Shown: positions 1-6,466 of the stretch, one piece after another
How the letters are laid out: every line of letters begins with the position of its first letter
How positions within the stretch are numbered: the stretch's first letter is position 1
Assembly: GCA_031273835.1 (NCBI GenBank)
Contig: JAISRD010000134.1
Span: 1 to 15,378, forward strand
Length of the DNA stretch: 15,378 nt
Origin: Treponema sp.
GTDB taxonomy: Bacteria > Spirochaetota > Spirochaetia > Treponematales > Breznakiellaceae
Direction: 5' to 3'
Position numbers and translations under genes: made by a program
Notes under the pieces: model-generated
Databases searched by the model: none
What the model saw: the letters and a program-made list of their open reading frames with translations, nothing else
What the model was told of the DNA's origin: nothing

Positions 1-116
1 GAGACCGCCGCCCCCAGGATCAGCGCCCAGGTACCCCCCCGGAGGGAAGTAGCGTCCGTCAGGGAACGCCAAAAGAGGTAAAAAAGGGGGGTCCACAACA
101 GGCAAAACAGGATCAT
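1..116 (-). CDS. Possible membrane protein, N-terminal part only
   Basis: On the minus strand an ATG at 116 opens a frame that stays open to the left edge (38 codons). It begins MILFCLLWTPLFYLFWRSL and continues into a second hydrophobic stretch (WALILGAAV), which looks like the first transmembrane segments of a membrane protein. An in-frame TAG lies four codons upstream, so the start cannot be much earlier. No Shine-Dalgarno sequence precedes the ATG. It would be divergent from the chemoreceptor gene. The piece is too short to assign a family, and it could be a chance open frame. Confidence 0.35.
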   Translation of the reverse strand, partial: MILFCLLWTPLFYLFWRSLTDATSLRGGTWALILGAAV

Positions 117-168
117 AGGGGCAGTCTAGCATAAAACGGAACCAAGGGTGAAGGCCGGAAACCGCATC

Positions 169-197
169 TTGTAGTTTTTTGTATTTCGTATTATAAG
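169..197 (+). promoter_or_regulatory. Candidate sigma-70 promoter of the chemoreceptor gene
   Basis: TTGTAG (169-174) and TATAAG (192-197) are separated by 17 bp. The predicted transcript start is near 204, only a few bases before the ATG at 208, so the mRNA would be almost leaderless. No Shine-Dalgarno sequence lies in front of that ATG, which agrees with this. A loose flagellar-type sigma-28 look-alike (TAAA at 132, GCCGGAAA at 154) has the wrong spacing. Confidence 0.5.
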
Positions 198-207
198 ATC
201 TGCAAGC

Positions 208-2262
208 ATGAAACTGTCTGTTCGGGTATCGCTTATCATTGGGGTTCTGGTTTTCCTCATGACGATCTTTCTGGGTGCGGCGTCGGTTTTTATTGCCTCC
301 GGGATTGTACAGGAAACGGCGGAAAAATCCCTCCAAAATCAGGCGGAAATAGCGGCCCAGGAAATTGCCGCGGGCATTTTAGAGGCCCAGCTTGGAATAC
401 TCGGTGAACTGGCCTATCGTTCCCGGCTCTTCACGGATTGGGAACAGCTCCGCGAAAGCCTGCTTCCCGCGATTGAATACCATGGTTATCTGGACTTTGC
501 CATCGTAGACACCGGCGGAAACGCCCGCTATATCAAAGACGACACTCTGTCCAATCTGGCGGACAGGGATTATATAAAAAAATCCCTGGCGGGACAGCCC
601 GCGATTTCCGACGTACTTATCAGCCGGGTCATCGGGAAACCGGTAATCATGTTTGCCGCCCCTATTTATGGAGAAGACGGGGGAGTTACGGGGGTCTTTA
701 TCGGACGGCGGGACGGTGCCGTCCTGTCGGATATGACCAAAAAGATACGCATAGGGGATAGAGGGTATATATACATAATCAATCAACAGGGAACCTTTAT
801 TTCCCATACCGATCCGGATCTGGTGTTACAGCAGTTTAATCCCATTGAGGCGGCCGCGGAGGACCCCTCCCAGGAAGCCCTGGGCCGTTTTATTCAAAAT
901 GTGCTGGACGGCGGCCCCCCGGCGGCGGAGTATACCAGCGGCGGCGTTCCGTATATCGGCACCTATGCCAAAGTGCCCGACAAGGACTGGATCCTCATCG
1001 GGGTCATTGAAAAGGAAGAATTCTTTACCGGCATCAACAGGATGATCCTGAACACCGTTGTCTTCGGCGTCGCCGCGGTGATCATCGCCATAAGCCTGGT
1101 ATTCATCCTCCTCCGCAATACCGTCGCCAAGCCGGTAAAGGAAATCGTTACCGGCGCCAAGGCCCTGGCAAATATGGATTTCAGCGTCAAATTAACAGGC
1201 GACCGGAAGGATGAAATCGGCGACGTGGAGCGGGCCTTTCATACCATCCGGGACTCCCTGCGGAGAACCATCTCGGATATCAACAATGAACATCAGGGAC
1301 AGCTGAACATCAGCAAAAACCTGAACGATTCCATCATCCAGTCTTCCGACGGCCTGGAAGTTATCTCCCGGAACATGGATTCCATGCAGATAAAATCGGA
1401 TGATCAGATAAAATCGGTAACAAAAACCGCGGATTCGGTGGAGGAGATTGTAAGAAGCATCACATCCCTGGAAAGCGCCGTAAAAATCCAGGCCTCCAAT
1501 ATTTCCCGGTCGGCGGAAAGCATAGGGCGGATGGTTAAAGACGTTGAATCCGTGCGGATCGAGGTACATGGGGCCAATAAAACCACGGAGGATCTGAGCA
1601 TTTCCTCGGAACAGGGCCGGAAAATGCTGCATAACCTCACCGAAGAACTGGCCCGGATAGCGGAACAATCGGCTTTTCTGGAAGAAGCCAACGCTACACT
1701 GGTGAATATCGCGGCCCAGACCAATATTTTGGCGATGAACGCCGCCATCGAGGCAGCCCACGCCGGTGAGGCCGGGAGGGGTTTTGCGGTGGTGGCCGGC
1801 CAGGTACGGAACCTGGCGGAATCCTCCAATAAGGAATCAAACTCCATTTCGGAGGAGATCAAGAGGATGCAAAACGGCATCGAAACCATGCGGAAGGTTT
1901 CGGAAGAAACGGTTAACACCCTGACCAGTATGTTCGGGAATGTGGGCGATATCCAAAGTTCCCTAAGCAAGGTCAATACCGCCGTAGAGGCCCAGGCATC
2001 CCAGGGAGCGCAAATCATGGACGCCCTCAATACCCTCCAGGAAACCACCGAACAGGTACGATCCGGTTCCGGCAAGATCCAGTTGGAAAGCGGCTCCATC
2101 CAGACGGCCATTGATAATCTTCAAACCATCTCTAAAGAAGTAAATACCCGGGTCCTTGACGTACAGAAGGCAAGCAAGGACATCGCATTATCCCTGGAAG
2201 TGGGCCGGAAAATCGCGGAGGGCCATTATCTGGTTCCCCCCGAAATAAAAATCAACGATTGA
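208..2262 (+). CDS. Methyl-accepting chemotaxis protein, dCache sensor
   Basis: This is a transmembrane chemoreceptor that senses a ligand outside the cytoplasmic membrane and controls CheA/CheW. Of 684 residues, a first transmembrane helix lies at about 7-32. A periplasmic double-Cache-like sensor follows at about 35-275, including the PAS-like strand RGYIYIINQQGTFISHTDP. A second helix is at about 280-302, HAMP at about 303-358 (RNTVAKPVKEI...DEIGDVERAF), then a long helical signalling domain. The conserved hairpin tip is visible at residues 500-530 (NIAAQTNILAMNAAIEAAHAGE, then AGRGFAVVA). Glu/Gln-rich helices on either side hold potential methylation sites. The C-terminus (EIKIND) lacks a CheR-tethering pentapeptide. 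The ligand cannot be predicted. The ATG at 208 is chosen because it gives a proper signal anchor, although it has no Shine-Dalgarno sequence. A PilZ gene follows after 51 bp. Confidence 0.95.
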   Translation: MKLSVRVSLIIGVLVFLMTIFLGAASVFIASGIVQETAEKSLQNQAEIAAQEIAAGILEAQLGILGELAYRSRLFTDWEQLRESLLPAIEYHGYLDFAIVDTGGNARYIKDDTLSNLADRDYIKKSLAGQPAISDVLISRVIGKPVIMFAAPIYGEDGGVTGVFIGRRDGAVLSDMTKKIRIGDRGYIYIINQQGTFISHTDPDLVLQQFNPIEAAAEDPSQEALGRFIQNVLDGGPPAAEYTSGGVPYIGTYAKVPDKDWILIGVIEKEEFFTGINRMILNTVVFGVAAVIIAISLVFILLRNTVAKPVKEIVTGAKALANMDFSVKLTGDRKDEIGDVERAFHTIRDSLRRTISDINNEHQGQLNISKNLNDSIIQSSDGLEVISRNMDSMQIKSDDQIKSVTKTADSVEEIVRSITSLESAVKIQASNISRSAESIGRMVKDVESVRIEVHGANKTTEDLSISSEQGRKMLHNLTEELARIAEQSAFLEEANATLVNIAAQTNILAMNAAIEAAHAGEAGRGFAVVAGQVRNLAESSNKESNSISEEIKRMQNGIETMRKVSEETVNTLTSMFGNVGDIQSSLSKVNTAVEAQASQGAQIMDALNTLQETTEQVRSGSGKIQLESGSIQTAIDNLQTISKEVNTRVLDVQKASKDIALSLEVGRKIAEGHYLVPPEIKIND

Positions 2263-2300
2263 ACTAAACCATATGAACCATAAGCCGCGTCATTATGCGG

Positions 2301-2307
2301 AAAGGAG
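2301..2307 (+). promoter_or_regulatory. Shine-Dalgarno site that sets the PilZ start
   Basis: AAAGGAG at 2301-2307 abuts the ATG at 2308, so it cannot serve that codon. It stands 6 nt before the next in-frame ATG at 2314, which is therefore preferred. Confidence 0.7.
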
Positions 2308-2313
2308 ATGCGT

Positions 2314-2718
2314 ATGTTCTTTTCAAAGCAAAAAAAGAAGGGGGAAACGGCCGGGAACGCCGCGGCCAAGAGGATGCCCCGGTACGATTCGCTGGCCACA
2401 ATCCGCATTAACGGTTTTGACGGCAAGGCGCTGCTTAAAAATATCAGCAATACCGGTTTTTGTATGCAGAGCAGAACCTTTGCGGCCCTTACCCCGGGTG
2501 AAAAGTACATCATAAAGATCACCCCCGAAGAAGCCACGGGAATAGGGACCTTTGACGCCGAAGTCGAGGTACGCTGGATACGGAGCGAGGTTTCCAAATT
2601 TGACGCGGGGTTTCTGCTTACCAAGCCCTTGACCGGCATGGAACTGGACAGGTATGTCGATTATCACATGGCCCTCGGTACGATGCAAAAAGCCCAGCGC
2701 CTTGACACCGCGTCCTGA
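2314..2718 (+). CDS. PilZ-domain protein, putative c-di-GMP receptor
   Basis: A small cytoplasmic protein of 134 residues from the preferred ATG. A basic N-terminus (FFSKQKKKG) leads into a PilZ-like beta-barrel. The second signature motif, (D/N)xSxxG, is present as NISNTG. The first motif, normally RxxxR, reads KRMPR, with Lys in place of the first Arg. The strand VEVRWIR is typical of PilZ domains. PilZ proteins bind cyclic di-GMP and relay it to motility or polysaccharide machinery. The Lys may weaken binding, which is inference. It lies 51 bp after the chemoreceptor with no promoter apparent between them, so the two are probably cotranscribed. A short hairpin (CCGC/GCGG, 2285-2300) sits just before the ribosome-binding site. 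Confidence 0.8.
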   Translation: MFFSKQKKKGETAGNAAAKRMPRYDSLATIRINGFDGKALLKNISNTGFCMQSRTFAALTPGEKYIIKITPEEATGIGTFDAEVEVRWIRSEVSKFDAGFLLTKPLTGMELDRYVDYHMALGTMQKAQRLDTAS

Positions 2719-2723
2719 GCTGC

Positions 2724-2752
2724 TGGACAGGGCCCTCCCTTCCTGATATAAT
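2724..2752 (+). promoter_or_regulatory. Near-consensus promoter of the infC operon
   Basis: TGGACA (2724-2729) and a perfect TATAAT (2747-2752) have 17-bp spacing. This is the best sigma-70 promoter in the window, as expected for a translation operon. The transcript start near 2759 gives a leader of about 50 nt before infC. The -35 box begins only 6 bp after the PilZ stop codon. Confidence 0.8.
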
Positions 2753-2796
2753 CGGTTTTAGGGAATATTTTAGCGGTTTGTGCCTAATCGGGCAGG

Positions 2797-2804
2797 AAAG
2801 GAGG
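2797..2804 (+). promoter_or_regulatory. Strong ribosome-binding site for the infC TTG start
   Basis: AAAGGAGG is a full-length Shine-Dalgarno sequence 4 nt before the TTG at 2809. No in-frame ATG or GTG lies between it and the conserved IF3 N-terminus, so TTG is the real start. Confidence 0.8.
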
Positions 2805-2808
2805 TCAG

Positions 2809-3324
2809 TTGGCGGATAAGGATCTACGTATCAATGAGCAAATTCGGGTCCGGGAAGTCCGGCTTATCAGGGACGACGGTGAGCAGGGAATCATATCTAT
2901 CCAGGAAGCCCTCGAATCGGCCAAGGAACAGGGGCTTGATCTTGTAGAAGTGGCTCCCCAGGCGAATCCGCCGGTGGTCAAAATTCTCGATTACGGTAAA
3001 TACAAGTTTGAGAATGAAAAAAAGGTTCGGGACTCGAAAAAAAAGCAAAAACTGCTGAAATTAAAAGAAATCCGCATGCAGCCCAAGATCGACGATCATG
3101 ACCTGGATTTTAAATCCAAGCATGTTAAGGATTTTCTTGCGGAGGGCAACAAGGTTAAGGTTACGGTACGGTTCAGGGGCCGGGAATTGGCCCATACCGA
3201 GCTGGGACTGGTTGTTCTAAAGGATGTTTTGGCCCGTATTGAAGGGGACTACGTGATGGACAAAGCTCCGGCCATGGAGGGCAGGTTTATGTCCATGGTG
3301 CTCAGTCCCAAAGCGAAGAAATAG
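2809..3324 (+). CDS. infC: Translation initiation factor IF-3
   Basis: IF3 binds the 30S subunit, prevents premature joining of 50S and proofreads the start codon and initiator tRNA. The 171 residues match normal IF3 size. The N-terminal domain (about 7-80) contains NEQIRVREVRLI, GLDLVEVAPQANPPVVKI and DYGKYKFE. A lysine-rich linker follows (KKVRDSKKKQK). The C-terminal domain (about 86-168) contains LKEIRMQPKIDDHDL, VTVRFRGRELAH and APAMEGRFMSMVLSP. The start is TTG behind a strong Shine-Dalgarno. Non-AUG infC starts can serve IF3 autoregulation in other bacteria; whether that applies here is unknown. It heads the canonical infC-rpmI-rplT operon, with rpmI 10 bp downstream. Confidence 0.98.
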   Translation: MADKDLRINEQIRVREVRLIRDDGEQGIISIQEALESAKEQGLDLVEVAPQANPPVVKILDYGKYKFENEKKVRDSKKKQKLLKLKEIRMQPKIDDHDLDFKSKHVKDFLAEGNKVKVTVRFRGRELAHTELGLVVLKDVLARIEGDYVMDKAPAMEGRFMSMVLSPKAKK

Positions 3325-3334
3325 GAAGGAAGTC

Positions 3335-3535
3335 ATGCCTAAGATGAAGACCAAGAAAAGCGCAGCGAAACGCTTTTCATTTACCGGGACGGGGAAGGTT
3401 AAGTATAAGAAGCAGAACCTTCGCCATATTTTAACCAAGAAATCCACCAAACGGAAACGAAATCTCCGGCATGGGGGGATACTTGCCGCCGCAAATGTGC
3501 CTGAAATCAGAAAAAGGCTGCTGCCCTACGGTTAA
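3335..3535 (+). CDS. rpmI: 50S ribosomal protein L35
   Basis: A 66-residue, very basic protein with the L35 pattern: MPKMKTKKSAAKRFSFTGTGKVK, then KKQNLRHILTKKSTKRKRNLR. It is a component of the large ribosomal subunit. The ribosome-binding site AGGAAGG (3323-3329) overlaps the infC stop codon, indicating tight coupling. The next gene, rplT, begins 12 bp after its stop. Confidence 0.98.
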   Translation: MPKMKTKKSAAKRFSFTGTGKVKYKKQNLRHILTKKSTKRKRNLRHGGILAAANVPEIRKRLLPYG

Positions 3536-3547
3536 GGAGAGAACGGA

Positions 3548-3907
3548 ATGTCACGCGCTGTAGACGGTTCCAAACGGAGGAACCACAGAAAAAAAATACT
3601 CAAACTGGCAAAGGGTTATTGGGGTCGGCGTCACTCTAACTATAAGACCGCCAAGGACGCGGTTGTTAAGGGCCTCTCCTATGCCTACCGGGATCGGAGG
3701 GATAAAAAGGGCGATTTCCGCCGGCTCTGGATCATCCGTATCAACGCCGCCTGCCGGCAGGAAGACATAAGCTATTCCCGTTTTATTTCGGGCCTTGTCA
3801 AGGCGGGGATCACGATCAACCGTAAAGCCCTGGCCTACCTGGCGTCGGAAGATGTAAACGCCTTTAAGGCTGTGGCGGAAAAGGCTAAAGCAGCCCTGGG
3901 AGCATAA
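3548..3907 (+). CDS. rplT: 50S ribosomal protein L20
   Basis: A 119-residue L20 with typical blocks SRAVDGSKRRNHRKKILKLA, KGYWGRRHSNYKTAKDAV and RDKKGDFRRLWIIRINAA. L20 binds 23S rRNA early in 50S assembly. In other bacteria it represses this operon by binding the leader or the infC-rpmI region. I did not identify such a binding structure here. The ribosome-binding site (GGAGA) starts at the rpmI stop codon. The gene ends 3 bp before the next ATG, so the operon continues directly. Confidence 0.98.
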   Translation: MSRAVDGSKRRNHRKKILKLAKGYWGRRHSNYKTAKDAVVKGLSYAYRDRRDKKGDFRRLWIIRINAACRQEDISYSRFISGLVKAGITINRKALAYLASEDVNAFKAVAEKAKAALGA

Positions 3908-3910
3908 TCC

Positions 3911-4405
3911 ATGGTCACACTGGGGCAAATCAAACTGCTGGAGTCGAAGATTGCCAAGGCAATAGACTTTGTTAACCAGGTGCTTGAGGAAAATAATCGC
4001 TTGAAAAAGCGGAATGAAGAGCTTGAGGAACTGTCCGCCCGCCTTAAGGATGAAAAAACCAAGGTCGAGGAAGGAATTGTCTCCGCCCTGGACAGGCTGA
4101 ATCAATTTGAGGACGCCATAAAATGGAGCCTCAGCACGGCAAAGGCAGCCCGTGAAGCCGGACAGCCCGCCGCTGAGCCCCCGCAGGCCGCGGCTGTTTC
4201 GCCCTCAGCGTTTGTTCCGCCTGCCGGCGGAGCGGCCGCCGCTCCGGCATCCATCCCGTCGGCCTATACGGTGGACGAAGAAGCGGTGGAACGCCCTGAA
4301 CCGGATGGCTTAAACGGCGATTCGGCCCAGGACGCCGAAGAGCTGGATGAACTTGAAGGCCCGGAGACCGGGGCTTCGGGCGAACTTGAGCTCGATATTT
4401 TTTAA
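3911..4405 (+). CDS. Coiled-coil protein, possible ZapB-like division protein
   Basis: 164 residues. The N-terminal ~65 residues are a strong coiled coil with heptad-spaced Leu/Ile (LGQIKLLESKIAKAIDFVNQ, then EENNRLKKRNEELEEL). The C-terminal half is low-complexity Ala/Pro, then acidic, ending in the distinctive GELELDIF. No catalytic domain is visible. Ribosome-binding site GGGAG (3898-3902) lies within the end of rplT, 8 nt before the ATG. It is followed 2 bp later by zapA. The coiled coil and adjacency suggest a partner of ZapA, analogous to ZapB in E. coli, or a cell-division scaffold. This rests on context and shape, not a recognised family signature. The short acidic, hydrophobic-ended tail could be a binding peptide. 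Confidence 0.75.
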   Translation: MVTLGQIKLLESKIAKAIDFVNQVLEENNRLKKRNEELEELSARLKDEKTKVEEGIVSALDRLNQFEDAIKWSLSTAKAAREAGQPAAEPPQAAAVSPSAFVPPAGGAAAAPASIPSAYTVDEEAVERPEPDGLNGDSAQDAEELDELEGPETGASGELELDIF

Positions 4406-4407
4406 GC

Positions 4408-4707
4408 ATGGAAAAAAGCGGCCTCCGTATTGATATACTGGGTACCTCACTTTCCATTGCCGCCGATGAAGACAGCGCCTACCTTGAAAGCCTCCTAAAC
4501 CGCTACCGTGTCATCATCGAAAATACCCAAAAAACAACCGGCCTCAGCGATCCTCTTAAGGTTGCCGTATTAACCGGTTTCCTCCTCTGCGATGAAATTG
4601 AAAAGATAAAAAAACAGGGCCTCCACGGTGAACGGGAAGGGAAAGAAGCGGAACGGCTGACATTGGACCTTATCGCCCGCATTGATGAAGCCCTTCCCCC
4701 GGTATAG
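4408..4707 (+). CDS. zapA: Cell division protein ZapA family
   Basis: 99 residues with the ZapA pattern: an N-terminal strand pair (LRIDILGTSLSIAADEDSAYLESLLNRY) and a long C-terminal helix including DPLKVAVLTGFLLCDEIEKI. ZapA binds FtsZ and cross-links protofilaments at the division site. The start codon follows the upstream stop by two bases (TAAGCATG) with only a weak ribosome-binding site, so translation is probably coupled to the coiled-coil gene. Its stop overlaps the region where manA starts. The C-terminal helix ends EGKEAERLTLDLIARIDEALPPV, somewhat longer than minimal ZapA. Confidence 0.8.
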   Translation: MEKSGLRIDILGTSLSIAADEDSAYLESLLNRYRVIIENTQKTTGLSDPLKVAVLTGFLLCDEIEKIKKQGLHGEREGKEAERLTLDLIARIDEALPPV

Positions 4708-4708
4708 C

Positions 4709-5947
4709 ATGAAATTATTCAAACTGACCAATACAATTAAACACTATGAATGGGGTTCCCCCGAATGGATCCCCGCACTTTTGGGAAAAGAAAACCTCCG
4801 GGGAGAACCCTGGGCGGAACTCTGGATGGGGGTCCACGGAGGAGGGCCCTCGACCATCGAACTTGAGGGCAGGACCGTGAATCTGCGGGAAGCCGCGGGG
4901 GATCTTCCCTTTCTGTTTAAGTTTCTGGCCGCCGCCCGGCCCCTTTCTATACAGGCCCATCCGAACCTTGAACAGGCCCGGGCGGGCTTTGAGCGGGAAA
5001 ACAGGGCGGGCATCCCCGTTTCGGCCCCGGAGCGGAATTACAAAGACCCCAGCCACAAGCCGGAAATACTCTGCGCCCTGACCCCCTTTACCGCCATGGC
5101 GGGTTTCCGGGAGATCCCCGGTACACGGGAACTGTTCAAGCGCTTTTTTGCCCCCGCCGCAGGAAAAACCGCCGAATTGGGCCGGAAGCTTACGTCCGCC
5201 CTGGACGGCGGGGGATACGGGGAATTCCTCTCCGTGCTTTTTGACAAGGGGGAACGGGAAGCTCTGGCCGGCCTGGACGCTCTTTCCGGCGCCGAGGCCG
5301 GACAAAATTCAGGCGGGCTTTCCGCCAAGCCCGCCGACGGGCCGCCTTTCCAGGCGGAGGACCGGCGGGAAAGCGGGCCGGCCCTCTGCGCCGGTTTTAT
5401 CCGGGCCTTTCCGGGCGATCCGGGGGTCCTTTCGCCGCTCTACCTCAACGTGCTGCATCTTAAACCCATGGAGGCTATTTACCTCCCCGCGGGGATACTG
5501 CACGCCTATGTATACGGCCTGGGCATGGAATGTATGGCCAATTCGGACAATGTACTGAGGGGGGGGCTTACGGCAAAGCATATCGATACCCGGGAACTAT
5601 TCAGTATACTGCGCCTCGATCCCTTTAAGCCGGAGATCCTCAACGGGAAGGAAACTTCCCCTTCCTGTTTCCGCTATGAAACCCCCTGCGGGGAATTTGC
5701 CCTGTTTTTACTGAAGGGCCCCCGGGCGGCGCTGAAAGAAACCGGGGATGCCATCGCCGTGGTCATCGACGGACAAGCGGAGCTGAGCCTTTCCGGCGCC
5801 GGGTCTGAGGTCCAGGACGGGGAGCCCTGCGTCCTTAACCGGGGCGAATCGGCCTATATCCCCCGGCGGAAAGACGGGGAGGCCCTGTTGTTCAGCGGAA
5901 AATCCGGGCCGGGATTCACCGTTTTCGCAGCGGTCAACCCGCAGTGA
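4709..5947 (+). CDS. manA: Mannose-6-phosphate isomerase, class I
   Basis: Zinc enzyme interconverting mannose 6-phosphate and fructose 6-phosphate. It feeds mannose into glycolysis or supplies GDP-mannose synthesis. 412 residues from the ATG at 4709, one base after the zapA stop; TTG/ATG codons at 4682/4685 also lie in frame but add a non-conserved extension. Predicted zinc ligands are all present: Gln82 and His84 (in QAHP), Glu119 (in HKPEILC) and His265 (in LPAGILHAY). The catalytic-type Arg284 lies in SDNVLRGGLTAKH. A variable insert at about residues 195-222 is encoded by two inverted repeats (5312-5335, 5342-5357). There is no obvious Shine-Dalgarno, so expression is likely coupled to zapA. 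Confidence 0.93.
   Translation: MKLFKLTNTIKHYEWGSPEWIPALLGKENLRGEPWAELWMGVHGGGPSTIELEGRTVNLREAAGDLPFLFKFLAAARPLSIQAHPNLEQARAGFERENRAGIPVSAPERNYKDPSHKPEILCALTPFTAMAGFREIPGTRELFKRFFAPAAGKTAELGRKLTSALDGGGYGEFLSVLFDKGEREALAGLDALSGAEAGQNSGGLSAKPADGPPFQAEDRRESGPALCAGFIRAFPGDPGVLSPLYLNVLHLKPMEAIYLPAGILHAYVYGLGMECMANSDNVLRGGLTAKHIDTRELFSILRLDPFKPEILNGKETSPSCFRYETPCGEFALFLLKGPRAALKETGDAIAVVIDGQAELSLSGAGSEVQDGEPCVLNRGESAYIPRRKDGEALLFSGKSGPGFTVFAAVNPQ
5312..5357. repeat. Two inverted repeats inside the manA coding insert
   Basis: GGCGGGCTT (5312-5320) is perfectly complementary to AAGCCCGCC (5327-5335) with a 6-nt loop. CCGCC (5342-5346) then pairs with GGCGG (5353-5357), again with a 6-nt loop. Both lie in frame in a low-complexity segment (GGLSAKPADGPPFQAEDRRE) between better-conserved ManA blocks. 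Confidence 0.6.
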
Positions 5948-6016
5948 TCGGCAGGGCCCGCCGTATGTTTCACGCCGTCTTTTCCCGCTTTTTATGCTAA
6001 AACCGGGACTGCCGTA

Positions 6017-6466
6017 ATGATCATCCTGGTGGACGCCGATTCCTGTCCCAAACAGGCCAGGGAACTGGTAATGAGGGCGGCGGAACGTACCCAAACAAGG
6101 GCGTATTTTGCCGCCAACAGGCCCATTCCGGGCATAACAGGGGATTTTGCGCGGATCCTTGTCTGTCCCGCCGGAGAGGGTTCCGCGGACAATTGCCTTA
6201 CGGAACTTGCGGGCAGGGGGGATCTTGCGGTAACCAGGGATCTGCCCCTGGCGGCACGCCTATTGGAAAAGGGCGCCTCGGTGGTGGACGACCGGGGGCG
6301 TATTTATACGGCGGAAAATATCCGGGAACGGCTTTCCCTGCGGGACTTTACCGTGGGCCTCGCCGAAAAGGGCTTTGAATTTGAAAGAACCGCCTGTTAC
6401 GGAAAACGGGAACTTAAGGCCTTTGCCGATTCCTTCGACAGGCTGCTCACCGGGCTTTTGCCTTAA
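6017..6466 (+). CDS. UPF0178 / YaiI-YqxD family protein (DUF188)
   Basis: 149 residues matching the YaiI/YqxD family. The N-terminus is IILVDADSCP (aspartate-rich motif), followed by RAAERTQTRAYFAANR, GSADNCLTEL, GDLAVTRDLPLAARLLEKGA, VVDDRGRIYTAENI and RLSLRDF. The fold is PIN-like, suggesting a metal-dependent nuclease, but the cellular role is not established. A ribosome-binding site GGGA (6005-6008) lies 8 nt before the ATG. The 69 bp after manA show no clear promoter, so it probably ends the infC operon. Its stop codon shares bases with the stop of the convergent HD-GYP gene. Confidence 0.9.
   Translation: MIILVDADSCPKQARELVMRAAERTQTRAYFAANRPIPGITGDFARILVCPAGEGSADNCLTELAGRGDLAVTRDLPLAARLLEKGASVVDDRGRIYTAENIRERLSLRDFTVGLAEKGFEFERTACYGKRELKAFADSFDRLLTGLLP

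Noticed and set aside
132..161. A sigma-28-like flagellar promoter upstream of the chemoreceptor (TAAA and GCCGGAAA)
   Set aside because: The spacing is 18 bp instead of about 15, and the -10 half matches imperfectly. The sigma-70-like pair at 169-197 is better.
1404..2111. A long open frame of about 235 codons on the minus strand, inside the chemoreceptor gene
   Set aside because: It is antisense to the conserved signalling domain, Ser/Arg/Ala-rich, and has no ribosome-binding site or recognisable domain. It is a coding shadow.
5965..6000. An 11-residue reading frame (MFHAVFSRFLC) between manA and the YaiI-family gene
   Set aside because: It has no Shine-Dalgarno sequence and no leader-peptide or attenuator structure. 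It is likely chance.
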